Source: HGM04593 sp045654645
Lineage (GTDB): Bacteria; Bacteroidota; Bacteroidia; Bacteroidales; Bacteroidaceae
DNA length: 64,000 nucleotides
Assembly (NCBI GenBank): GCA_045654645.1
Contig: JAZONR010000063.1
Span: 62,001-126,000, forward strand
Direction of reading: 5' to 3'
Made by a program: the position numbers and the translations under genes. Under the pieces are notes generated by a model that was not told the origin of the DNA, searched no databases, and was given only the letters and a program-made list of their open reading frames with translations. Of the stretch, positions 25,275 to 33,874 are shown piece by piece (within the stretch, counting starts at the first letter, position 1; each line of letters begins with the position of its first letter).

Positions 25275-27029
25275 TTAAGCCTGCTTTGTTGCGAGGAGTT
25301 GCATAAGTTCGTTAAGGAAATTGTCATACTTCTCGCTCTTGAACTCGGAGTAGTTCATCTGCTTGCAGATGTTAATTACTTTCTTGAAGAAATCGGTTAC
25401 CTGCTGGAAGTTATCAAAATCATACTCGGCACGGCAGATGTCGGTTACAAGGCTCAACAGCTCCTGCTGGCGCTCGAGCGGAGTAACTGCGTCAATTTCA
25501 TCGAAAGCATCTTGCTGCAGCACAACAAAGTCAATTAGCTCCGACTTCCAGAATGTAACGTGATAGTCCACGGGTACACCGTCATCACCAAGAATGTTTA
25601 TCTGCTCGGCAATCTCCTTACCACGCTGCAGACGGGTCTTTGCCTCATTGACCATCTCGAGCCATCCCTCACCAATGCGGGCTGTGATGAATTCATCAAA
25701 CTCGGGATACTCGATGTACTTTGAGTAGGAGTCGATGGGATTGACAGCGGGATAGCGCTTCTTGTCGGCGCGGTCCTGCTCAAGGGCATAGAAACAACGC
25801 GCAACCTTCTTTGTGTTCTCGGTAACAGGCTCTTTGAGGTTACCGCCGGCAGGAGACACTGTACCGATGAAGGTGATTGAGCCGGCCTCGCCGTTATTGA
25901 GGTATACATAGCCTGCTCGGCTATAGAAGTTGGCAATGATTGATGAGATATCCATTGGGAAGGCATCGGGACCGGGGAGCTCCTCCATACGGTTAGACAT
26001 CTCACGGAGTGCCTGTGCCCAACGTGATGTTGAGTCGGCCATAAGGAGCACGCGCAGACCCATTGCACGGTAGTACTCGGCAAGAGTCATCGCTGTGTAG
26101 ACCGACGCCTCACGTGCCGCAACGGGCATATTGGAGGTGTTGGCAATGATGATTGTGCGCTCCATAAGCTTGCGGCCTGTATGCGGGTCGATGAGTTCGG
26201 GAAACTCGGTAAAGATTTCCACCACCTCGTTGGCACGCTCACCACAAGCCGCAATGATTACGATATCGGCCTCGGCCTGCTTGGAGATAGCGTGCTGAAG
26301 CACTGTCTTTCCGGTACCGAAGGGACCGGGAATGAAGCCGGTACCACCCTCAACAATGGGGTTGAGAGTGTCAATGGTGCGCACACCTGTCTCAAGCAAC
26401 TTGAAGGGGCGTGGCTTCTGCTTGTAATCGGTCATAGCCACACGCACAGGCCATTTCTGTATCATATTGAGCTCGCGCTGCTCGCCCTCGGCATTAGCTA
26501 TCACAGCAATGGTATCGGTGATTTTGTAATCACCCTCGGCAGCAATCGACTTCACTGTCCACTTGCCTTCAACACCAAAGGGAGCCATAATCTTGAGCTG
26601 CTGATGATTCTCCTCAACATTTCCAAGCCAGCCGGCAGCCTCCACTGTGTCGCCCACCTTCACCAGCGGCTCAAAGTGCCATATTTTTTCCTCATCGAGA
26701 GGGTTGGTGTAATCACCACGTTTAAGGAAGACACCCTCCATCTTGTCAAGGTCGTTCTGCAAACCATCGTAGTTCTTTGACAACATACCCGGTGCAAGCG
26801 ACACCTCGAGCATATGTCCGGTGAACTCTGCCTCCTCACCAATCTTCAAACGGCGTGTGCTCTCAAAAACCTGAACATACACCTTGGCACCGTTAATCTT
26901 GATAACCTCTGCCATCAAGCGGTCGCCACCGGTCTTTATGTAGCAAATCTCATTCTGCGCCACCGGGCCATCAACAGCCAGCAGCACCATATTCGCTATC
27001 ACACCGGTTACTTTTCCTTTTGTAGCCAT
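25275..27029 (-). CDS. ntpA: V/A-type ATPase subunit A (catalytic)
   Basis: A 584-residue catalytic subunit. Walker A GPFGTGKT is at residues 235-242; the A-specific non-homologous insert lies before it (MAPFGVEGKWTVKSIAAEGDY). LLMADSTSRWAQALREMSNRM carries the Walker B region. It hydrolyses or makes ATP at the A/B interface. It follows the DUF2764 gene by 20 bases. Confidence 0.97.
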   Translation of the reverse strand: MATKGKVTGVIANMVLLAVDGPVAQNEICYIKTGGDRLMAEVIKINGAKVYVQVFESTRRLKIGEEAEFTGHMLEVSLAPGMLSKNYDGLQNDLDKMEGVFLKRGDYTNPLDEEKIWHFEPLVKVGDTVEAAGWLGNVEENHQQLKIMAPFGVEGKWTVKSIAAEGDYKITDTIAVIANAEGEQRELNMIQKWPVRVAMTDYKQKPRPFKLLETGVRTIDTLNPIVEGGTGFIPGPFGTGKTVLQHAISKQAEADIVIIAACGERANEVVEIFTEFPELIDPHTGRKLMERTIIIANTSNMPVAAREASVYTAMTLAEYYRAMGLRVLLMADSTSRWAQALREMSNRMEELPGPDAFPMDISSIIANFYSRAGYVYLNNGEAGSITFIGTVSPAGGNLKEPVTENTKKVARCFYALEQDRADKKRYPAVNPIDSYSKYIEYPEFDEFITARIGEGWLEMVNEAKTRLQRGKEIAEQINILGDDGVPVDYHVTFWKSELIDFVVLQQDAFDEIDAVTPLERQQELLSLVTDICRAEYDFDNFQQVTDFFKKVINICKQMNYSEFKSEKYDNFLNELMQLLATKQA

Positions 27030-27049
27030 ATCTTTAGTTTATATTTTAT

Positions 27050-27889
27050 TTACAAAATGACGGACTGTGCGTCCATTCCCGACTTCAGCTCCGCTATCAT
27101 CTCATTATAGCGTTGCATTCCCTTGTCGGCATCAAGCGCAGCCCAGCGCTCAACAATAATCAGTTTCTGCAGGAAGACAAAAAGACGCTCCACGGTAAAA
27201 TAGTTGAACACCGAATTGTCATCGAGCCAATTCCAACGAAGCTCATCGAGCTGATGCTCGCGCTCCTGCAGCCTACCGTTTTCGCTGATGCGCTGCACGG
27301 CCTCGAAACAGTCGAGCACCGAAGAGAGGTCAAAGTCGCGGGCTGTAGATGTGCGCAACGACTCGGCCACCTCATCATCACCCAAAACAACTTCGGCAAT
27401 ATTCATCTTATACTTGCGCGCGGTAAAGGCAACAAGCAGATTATTCACATTGCGGTTAAAGGCAAACCACCCTGCGACGAAACTGTTAGGAGAAGCGGTG
27501 GCATAGTCATAATAGTATGCACTGAGCACATCTTCCCAAACAACATTCACATTCTCCTGATTGGCCAAATAATAGTCAATGAAGCGATATATATAAGCGG
27601 GAACATCTTTGCGGGGTTCATCACCCTCCTTCGCCGATGATATGATATCCTCAAGTTCTTCCCTTGTGTAACAGCCCAGGCCGCCAAGCACTGCATCCTC
27701 GCCATTGCGAAGAATGTTCAGTATATTGGCATTGTCGGTTGCCAGGAAGATGAGGTTGGCACAGCGCGCGTCGGCCGGGGTGAGCTGAGGATAAATCTCA
27801 TCCTTGAAACGCTCCACCGTATATGGGGCCTTGCTGCCGTCAAACGCAACATCGGGCAAACCCGCTACCAAGCAATAGTAGTTACCCAT
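27050..27889 (-). CDS. DUF2764 protein, likely the V-ATPase C-type (collar) subunit
   Basis: A 279-residue helical protein, MGNYYCLVAGLPDVAFDGSKAPYT..., of the family DUF2764, found between subunits E and A in Bacteroidetes and spirochaete V-ATPase operons. By position, size and helical makeup it stands where the C/d (AC39-like) subunit gene lies in other V-ATPase operons, which couples the central stalk to the rotor ring. That role is inference; direct similarity to AC39 is not evident by eye. It starts 3 bases after subunit E. Confidence 0.8.
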   Translation of the reverse strand: MGNYYCLVAGLPDVAFDGSKAPYTVERFKDEIYPQLTPADARCANLIFLATDNANILNILRNGEDAVLGGLGCYTREELEDIISSAKEGDEPRKDVPAYIYRFIDYYLANQENVNVVWEDVLSAYYYDYATASPNSFVAGWFAFNRNVNNLLVAFTARKYKMNIAEVVLGDDEVAESLRTSTARDFDLSSVLDCFEAVQRISENGRLQEREHQLDELRWNWLDDNSVFNYFTVERLFVFLQKLIIVERWAALDADKGMQRYNEMIAELKSGMDAQSVIL

Positions 27890-27892
27890 TGA

Positions 27893-28483
27893 TTAAGCAA
27901 AAAGAAGTTCTACCATTTGGGGGCGCAAGAAAGACTTGAAGAAAGCCTCGAACTCGCCCTCACCGAAATTAACCTTGTACGAGCCATCGGCAGGAGCAAT
28001 GGAGAACGATGTCTTCAAGCCATTCACCTGCTTAATTTCAACACCCTTGTCGAGCAACGCCTTGGCATTCTTTGCAAAAAAAGCCTTTAGCTCATCGGCC
28101 TCTGAAGTAGAGATTACAAGAGCTTCATCGGCACTCCAACGCTCGGCAATTTTCACAAGCAGAGCCTTCATTGAGTCGCCTGCAAGAGCATCCTTCACGG
28201 CAGCTTTAACAACTGTATCGGTAACCACTGTGGCAACCTCTGCCTTTAGAGCACCAACAGCCTGCGCGCCATAAAGCTTCACCTCGGAACGGGTATTGGC
28301 ATCAAGCTCTGCAGCCTCCTTGCGTGCAGCTGCAATTATTGCCTCGGCCTCGGCCTTTGCCGCAGCCACAATGGCAGCAGCCTTCTCATTGGCCTCACCC
28401 ACAAGACGGTCGGCCTCGACTTTACCTTTCTCTACACCTTCAGCATAGATTTTCTCGGTCAATTCCTGAATTTTATTTTCCAT
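27893..28483 (-). CDS. ntpE: V/A-type ATPase subunit E (peripheral stalk)
   Basis: A 196-residue subunit: the N-terminal half is a long coiled coil rich in Ala, Glu and Lys (KVEADRLVGEANEKAAAIVA and onward), the C-terminal half is a globular domain (RWSADEALVISTSEADELKA). It holds the catalytic head against rotation. First gene of the operon E - DUF2764 - A - B - D - I - K. No gene for subunit F or G/H is found around it. Confidence 0.88.
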   Translation of the reverse strand: MENKIQELTEKIYAEGVEKGKVEADRLVGEANEKAAAIVAAAKAEAEAIIAAARKEAAELDANTRSEVKLYGAQAVGALKAEVATVVTDTVVKAAVKDALAGDSMKALLVKIAERWSADEALVISTSEADELKAFFAKNAKALLDKGVEIKQVNGLKTSFSIAPADGSYKVNFGEGEFEAFFKSFLRPQMVELLFA

Positions 28484-28894
28484 ATATATCTATAGTTTAT
28501 TTATGTTCGCTCCACAAAAATAAAACATTATCTGTTAATAGTGTTGTCCATTTTGCCGTCTGAAAAGCACTCATTGGACACAGCACACCCAAACTTTACA
28601 AATTTAGGGTTTTTTATTCAAATATCATAGCTGTTTGGCGATGTTTTTTTCACACACGACAGCAAAAGACAAAAGAGAAGAGAGATTGACACTGTTTACA
28701 TAATATTTTCATAGCAAAAAAGAAGTACCGCTTTTCACAAAGCAGTACTTCCAACATTTACTAAACAACTAAGAAAAAACTATACTATCATTTCCCCAAT
28801 CAGGGGACGTGCAAATATATCCACAATTTTCATTCCTGCAAAATATTTCAACAGAAATTAAAAAAATATATAAAAAGAGCTAAAAAGATACACC
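28484..28894. other. Intergenic stretch, 411 bases: ATPase promoter and MFS terminator
   Basis: On minus, TAAATTTG at 28599-28606 fits the -7 element for the ATPase operon (leader about 110 bases), though no TTTG lies at the -33 distance. A hairpin at 28722-28751, with a T run on minus, is a terminator for the MFS gene. The rest is A/T-rich and holds no gene I can support. Confidence 0.6.
28712..28752 (-). terminator. Terminator downstream of the MFS gene
   Basis: Stem 28722-28751 with one mismatch and a short TCAC-type loop; seven T follow on minus. It lies about 140 bases after the MFS stop. Confidence 0.7.
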
Positions 28895-30106
28895 TCAACG
28901 CAACCTGTGGCGCTCGAAATGCTTTGCCACATACACTTTGAAGTATATTGAGGCTGCAAGCACCAATATCGCACCAAAAGCGAAGCTGCCCGAATAGCCG
29001 CCGGTGGACAACGCGCCACCAAGCAACATTCCGGCACCTATGCCCACATCCCAACCGGTGAGATAGGTGGCGTTGGCTGTTGCACGGCGAGAATTTGGTG
29101 CCATATTTATATACAGCGTATTAAAGGCCGGGAATATGGTTCCAAAGCCATAACCGACGAGCAGCGCCGACACAAAGTAGAGGATATTGGCGGCAACAGC
29201 ACTCCACCCTGCCACAACAGCGAGCAACGCCTCGGCTGCAATGCCAACCAATGCTATGACCATTCCACGGGAAATGGTCTGCGTAACAAGACCGCGATCG
29301 ACCTGTCTGCCCGATATTAAGCGAGAGACTATGAGCCCCGCAGCCTGCATTGTAAAGAAGAGACCGGCACCATTGACAATACCAATCTCGGCAGCATATA
29401 TGGCAATGTAGCTCGATGTCATTCCATAAGGGATGGCAAGCATAAAGAAGGCAAGCGAAGCGGGCACACCTTCAATGAGAAGAAAGCGGTCGAGCGAGAA
29501 AAGAGGCCCGTCGTGCGGAATAGGTTGGCGTTTCTTCACCAGCACAAACAACGCCGCAACAACGCCCACAAGCGAAGCGCAAAGGGCAAGTGCAAAAAGA
29601 AGATTATAGCCAAGATTGGATATTATAAAAAGCCCCGTCATTGGACCCACAGCCATACCAAGGTTATTTGTAACACCGAAATAGCCCAATCCCTCGCCCC
29701 TTCGCGATGAGGGCATCACATCAATGACCAATGTGTTTCCGGTGGTATTGAGTGCTCCAAAAGCAAAGCCGTGCAGCACACGCAGCAGAACAAACTGCAA
29801 TATATCACCCTTTATGAGGAGATAGCCCGAAAAGAGCAGCGCAAAAAGCATATATGAGATAATATATACCCGCTTGCGGGGGAAAATATCGGCTACAAAG
29901 CCTGCAAATGGGCGTATGCAGAGCACAGCCACCACATAACACGAGAGCACCAGCCCCACCACATCAGAGCTCACGCCATATACATCGGCCAAATAGAACG
30001 GCAATGTGGGCACAAGCAGAAAGAAGGAGAAAGAGGTAAGAAAATTAGCCACACACACAAGAATGTAGCTGCGAGTAAAAAGTTTATCCTTGCTCACTGT
30101 TGCCAT
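28895..30106 (-). CDS. MFS transporter
   Basis: A 403-residue inner-membrane protein with about twelve hydrophobic segments. GFVADIFPRKRVYI carries the loop 2-3 motif of the major facilitator superfamily, and VPTLPFYLADVYG lies in helix 1. The pattern fits drug:H+ antiporter-type or related efflux transporters; the substrate cannot be told. The start at 30106 (MATVSKDKLFTRSY) is chosen over one nine codons earlier, since the latter's residues are not typical. It stands after the terminator of the DUF6057 gene and so probably has its own promoter. Confidence 0.85.
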   Translation of the reverse strand: MATVSKDKLFTRSYILVCVANFLTSFSFFLLVPTLPFYLADVYGVSSDVVGLVLSCYVVAVLCIRPFAGFVADIFPRKRVYIISYMLFALLFSGYLLIKGDILQFVLLRVLHGFAFGALNTTGNTLVIDVMPSSRRGEGLGYFGVTNNLGMAVGPMTGLFIISNLGYNLLFALALCASLVGVVAALFVLVKKRQPIPHDGPLFSLDRFLLIEGVPASLAFFMLAIPYGMTSSYIAIYAAEIGIVNGAGLFFTMQAAGLIVSRLISGRQVDRGLVTQTISRGMVIALVGIAAEALLAVVAGWSAVAANILYFVSALLVGYGFGTIFPAFNTLYINMAPNSRRATANATYLTGWDVGIGAGMLLGGALSTGGYSGSFAFGAILVLAASIYFKVYVAKHFERHRLR

Positions 30107-30162
30107 AAGAAAATTATTTAAACAAGGTAACAATATAGGAGTTTACCCCAAAAAACTCTCAA

Positions 30163-30201
30163 CAAAAATGCCATTGTGGCAATTGGGCATTGCCACTTGG
30201 C
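30163..30201 (-). terminator. Terminator of the DUF6057 gene
   Basis: Stem 30176-30183 with 30189-30196, extended with mismatches, followed on minus by TTTTTG. Ends just after the DUF6057 stop. Confidence 0.6.
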
Positions 30202-30206
30202 GTTAA

Positions 30207-31364
30207 TCACATTCCATAGATAAAGTACCACCAATAGGTGTTGCCATAATAGCGACGCACATAGTTGCTGCGCACGTAGAGGTCGGGATGCAGAGCCTCC
30301 TCGGCGCGCATACGTTGAAGTCTCTTCAGCATTGACGCATCGTTTATTGCATAGGCCTTGACGGCGGCTGTATCAATGTCGGCATACAGTGCAAGGGCCT
30401 CGCGATAGTGCTTGGGAAGCGCATCAAGCCCCTTGGCGCCATATATAGCAAGCACCTCATCCTTAAACTTCACAAGACGCCTATCGAGCAACAGCGACAT
30501 AAGATAGTAATCACGCGCAACAAGATTAGCCGAATCGGCGTGTGCAACGCGCTCAAAGAAAGCCGCCCCACTCTCCCCATCGGCTGGTTTTGCACCAATT
30601 AGAGAATAGACGCTGTCGGGCACAAAAGGCGAGGCCTGTTCACAGGGGAAAAGCAACCCCTCCACCCCGTAGTATTGAGGATACTCGAAAAGATGTTCGC
30701 CAAGAAGCCCCTCACCGGCCAACATATAGGCACGCATAGCTGTGAGCTCACGCGATGCGTCGAGCGACTTATAGCCCACCTTCAGGGCTTTGTCTACCAT
30801 TCCTGCATTGTACAAGGATGCAGCACGGGTCTCGCGTTTGAAATTCTCCTCACTGTTTGAGAGTGTGCCCACAAGGCAAAACTGAAGGAGCAGAAGCATA
30901 AGATTGCGCCACAACATCCTGTTCTGCGACATAGCAGCGCTCTTTATGCTCTCGAAGAGCATACGGCGGAGCATAAACGAGAAAAGCGCATAAAGAGGCA
31001 CCACCACAGCCAATATCAGCAGCCACCCTTTCATTGAGCCACCGCCGGTGTATATTGTGCGGTCAATGTCGGTAACAAATGCAAGGATGAGCGATGATGG
31101 CAAATAGGCCATTGCAGTCCACTCGCGTTTGAAACCTGTGAAACGGTTGAGCCACAACGCAACAAGCGTTAATGAGAGCGAAACAATGCTGCCCACCAAC
31201 CAAGGATTATACTGCAACTTGCCCGTTGCTATGCTGTTATAGAAAGCCTCGAGCAAGGGCGCCTGATAGACAGACACGAACAAAAAAGAGAAAACAGCAA
31301 AGAGGGCGGCGCTCACTGTCGCCACCACTCTCTGCAAACGTTTTTCTTCACTGTTTCTCATCAT
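30207..31364 (-). CDS. Membrane protein, DUF6057-like
   Basis: About 385 residues. The N-terminal third has four hydrophobic segments (VSAALFAVFSFLFVSVYQAPL; PWLVGSIVSLSLTLVAL; MAYLPSSLILAFV; MKGWLLILAVVVPLYALFSF), followed by a soluble, helical, repeat-like C-terminal part with TPR-like helices (KALKVGYKSLDASRELTAM). It resembles DUF6057, a Bacteroidetes family of unknown function. Its start codon overlaps the glgB stop (TAATG), so translation is likely coupled; the longer reading frame running into glgB is rejected. Why a membrane protein would follow the branching enzyme is unknown. Confidence 0.7.
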   Translation of the reverse strand: MMRNSEEKRLQRVVATVSAALFAVFSFLFVSVYQAPLLEAFYNSIATGKLQYNPWLVGSIVSLSLTLVALWLNRFTGFKREWTAMAYLPSSLILAFVTDIDRTIYTGGGSMKGWLLILAVVVPLYALFSFMLRRMLFESIKSAAMSQNRMLWRNLMLLLLQFCLVGTLSNSEENFKRETRAASLYNAGMVDKALKVGYKSLDASRELTAMRAYMLAGEGLLGEHLFEYPQYYGVEGLLFPCEQASPFVPDSVYSLIGAKPADGESGAAFFERVAHADSANLVARDYYLMSLLLDRRLVKFKDEVLAIYGAKGLDALPKHYREALALYADIDTAAVKAYAINDASMLKRLQRMRAEEALHPDLYVRSNYVRRYYGNTYWWYFIYGM

Positions 31365-33370
31365 TATTCCTTGTTTTTCTTGAGCACAAGCGCTGTGCGG
31401 GCAGGCAGATAGAGCATCAACCAACCCTTCTTGCGACGTGCGTGCAGCCTGTCATACTGTGTGAAGTGTGTCTGCGTGTCATCAACAAGAGAATAACCGC
31501 CAAAGCGCTCGGCATCGGTGTTGAGAACAATGTTGTATGAGCCTTCTGGCACCAACAGTCCATAGTCGGTGAATGAACGGTTGGGGCTGAAGTTGAAGAC
31601 AAATATCAGGTCCTTGCGCGAGAAGGCGAGAATTTGGTCGCCGTCGTTGTGCCACACCTCCTGCACGGGACGGTTCTGGAAGTTGCGCACATCGCCCACA
31701 AGCTCAATCATTTCCTTGTCAAAGGCGCCCAGCAGTGTATAGTTATAGGCAGGATTATCGACAAGACTCCACTGACGGCGGGCATATTTGTGGCTCCAGC
31801 CGTTACCCTCGCGCGGGAAGTCTATCCATTCGGGATGACCAAACTCGTTACCCATAAAGTTGAGATAACCGCCATTCATTGTAGCCACTGTCATAAGGCG
31901 TATCATCTTGTGCAGCGCAATGCCACGAGATACCATATATGTCTCATCGCCACGGTTGAAGTGCCAGTACATATCGGCATCCACAAGGCGGAAGATGATT
32001 GTTTTATCACCCACAAGCGCCTGGTCGTGGCTCTCGGCATAAGAGATTGTCTTCTCGTCCTTGCGACGGTTGGTGAGCTCCCAGAATATTTCCGAGGGTT
32101 TCCAATCCTCGTCCTTGCGCTCCTTGATAATCTTTATCCAGAAATCGGGGATGTTCATTGCCATACGATAGTCGAAGCCATAGCCACCATCCTCAATGGG
32201 AGCTGCAAGGCCCGGCATACCCGATACCTCCTCGGCAATGGTAATTGCCTTGGGGTTAAGTTCGTGTATGAGCTTGTTGGCAAGTGTGAGATAGCATATT
32301 GCATCGCCGTTCTGCCCTGCATTGTAGTAGTCGGCATAGCTGCAGAAGGCCTCGCCAAGACCGTGGCTGTAGTATATCATAGAGGTAACGCCATCGAAGC
32401 GGAAACCGTCGAAGCGGAACTCCTCGAGCCAATATTTGCAGTTGGAGAGAAGGAAGTGAACAACCTCGTTCTTGCCATAATCGAAGCAGAGAGAATCCCA
32501 GGCGCTGTGAACACGCTTGTCATCGCCATAGAAATACTGTGCGGGGTCGCCGTCGAGCAAGCCAAGGCCCTCGTTCTCGTTCTTCACGGCGTGTGAATGA
32601 ACAAGGTCCATAATAACGGCAATGCCCATTCCGTGAGCTGCGTCAATGAGCTCTTTCAACTCCTCGGGAGTGCCGAAACGTGATGATGCCGCAAAGAAAT
32701 TGGAGACGTGATAGCCAAAGCTGCCATAATAGGGGTGCTCCTGAATGGCCATTATCTGAATACAGTTATAGCCGTCGGCAGCAACACGCGGCAACACCTT
32801 CTCGCGGAACTCGCGATAGGTGCCCACCTTCTCCTCCTCCTGCGCCATACCTATGTGGCACTCATAGATGAGCAGCGGGGTGCGCTTTGCTGTGAATTTC
32901 TTGTTCTTGAAGACATACTCCTGCTGGGGTGCCCACACCTGAGCACTGAAAATCTTAGTATTCTCGTCCTGCACCACTCTGCGCACCCAAGCGGGTATAC
33001 GCTCGCCGCAGCCACCATCCCAGTAGACCTTCATCTTGTAGTTCTGACCGTGTGAAAGAGCCTTCAGGGGCATCTTGCGTTCCCAAACGCCACCAGGCAA
33101 AGCCTTGAGTTCATACTGCGGCAGTTCTTCCCAGTTAGAGAAGTCGCCCACAAGCACTATGCGCTTGGCGTTTGGAGCCCACTCGCGGAACACCCAACCG
33201 GTGGATGTGCGGTGCAAACCGAAATAAAGATAACCCGACGCAAAGTCAGAGAGTGTCTGACGTCCGTTCTTTGTAAGCTCCTTCACTCTTTTCACAAAGT
33301 ACTGGTAACGACCCTCAATGCTCAGGCCATAAGGAGCCAAATAGCTGTCGCGTTCAATAAGTTTCAGCAT
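31364..33370 (-). CDS. glgB: 1,4-alpha-glucan branching enzyme GlgB
   Basis: About 668 residues: N-terminal CBM48-type beta domain (YLYFGLHRTSTGWVFREWAP), then the GH13 barrel with the four signature regions: AVIMDLVHSHAV, DGFRFDGVTSMIY (nucleophile Asp), AEEVSGMP (acid Glu), and YAESHDQALVG (Asp), then a C-terminal beta domain. It makes alpha-1,6 branches in glycogen in the cytoplasm. The start at 33370 (MLKLIERDSYLAPY) is chosen; 22 residues of the longer frame are not family-like. It lies 40 bases after YhcH and overlaps the DUF6057 start. Confidence 0.95.
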   Translation of the reverse strand: MLKLIERDSYLAPYGLSIEGRYQYFVKRVKELTKNGRQTLSDFASGYLYFGLHRTSTGWVFREWAPNAKRIVLVGDFSNWEELPQYELKALPGGVWERKMPLKALSHGQNYKMKVYWDGGCGERIPAWVRRVVQDENTKIFSAQVWAPQQEYVFKNKKFTAKRTPLLIYECHIGMAQEEEKVGTYREFREKVLPRVAADGYNCIQIMAIQEHPYYGSFGYHVSNFFAASSRFGTPEELKELIDAAHGMGIAVIMDLVHSHAVKNENEGLGLLDGDPAQYFYGDDKRVHSAWDSLCFDYGKNEVVHFLLSNCKYWLEEFRFDGFRFDGVTSMIYYSHGLGEAFCSYADYYNAGQNGDAICYLTLANKLIHELNPKAITIAEEVSGMPGLAAPIEDGGYGFDYRMAMNIPDFWIKIIKERKDEDWKPSEIFWELTNRRKDEKTISYAESHDQALVGDKTIIFRLVDADMYWHFNRGDETYMVSRGIALHKMIRLMTVATMNGGYLNFMGNEFGHPEWIDFPREGNGWSHKYARRQWSLVDNPAYNYTLLGAFDKEMIELVGDVRNFQNRPVQEVWHNDGDQILAFSRKDLIFVFNFSPNRSFTDYGLLVPEGSYNIVLNTDAERFGGYSLVDDTQTHFTQYDRLHARRKKGWLMLYLPARTALVLKKNKE

Positions 33371-33410
33371 ATCTTCTATTTTTTGGTTAGTTATTGTTCT
33401 TATAACAGTC

Positions 33411-33860
33411 TCATTCCACCGCCACCTTGATGACAATTTTCTTTAGCGGTGCATCGGTTATTGCCGGTGCGTGCCCGTCCTGTGGGAAGAAGATTACGAA
33501 TTCCCCTTGGCGCACGTTGAAGAACTCCCTTGCGCGCTGCTCCACAGGATAGAGAGCGAAATCGCCCGCCTCGTCAAATTCCACCGGGGGAAGCTGGGCA
33601 AGCGGTGAATAACCCATAACCTCATCACCTGTAACCGGCACCTGAATGTCGATGTAACGGCTGTGAATCTCAATGCGTGCCTCTTGCTTTGACTTTGGAG
33701 CCACCTCCATAACGTTGGCGAATACAAGGTCGCCGCATATCTCGTTTCGGCCAAGCGGCAGTGCCGCAAGGTCATTGTTCTCTATAAACTCGACAGCCTT
33801 GGCAAAATTGGGATTCAAGGCAGCATAGTTCTTTAGGTTTTCCAGTAAATCCAACACCAT
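33411..33860 (-). CDS. YhcH/YjgK/YiaL family protein
   Basis: A 149-residue protein of the DUF386 beta-barrel family. IHSRYIDIQVPVTGDEVMGY and EFVIFFPQDGHAPAIT carry the metal-binding His and Glu residues characteristic of the family, which is thought to act on sugars (often near sialic acid or galactose genes); its reaction is not settled. The start at 33860 (MVLDLLENLKNY) is chosen. It begins 14 bases after the MORN protein stop and 40 bases before glgB, so it is likely in that operon. Confidence 0.85.
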   Translation of the reverse strand: MVLDLLENLKNYAALNPNFAKAVEFIENNDLAALPLGRNEICGDLVFANVMEVAPKSKQEARIEIHSRYIDIQVPVTGDEVMGYSPLAQLPPVEFDEAGDFALYPVEQRAREFFNVRQGEFVIFFPQDGHAPAITDAPLKKIVIKVAVE

Positions 33861-33874
33861 ACTCTTATATTGTT

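Noticed and set aside
30207..31424. Longer start for the DUF6057 protein (31424)
   Set aside because: Its first 20 residues run antisense-free into glgB coding and are low-quality; TAATG coupling at 31364 fits better.
31172..31540. Plus-strand frames opposite DUF6057/glgB
   Set aside because: Antisense of well-supported genes; no family-like sequence. The same holds for most plus-strand frames opposite V-ATPase, glgP, glgB and mrcA genes.
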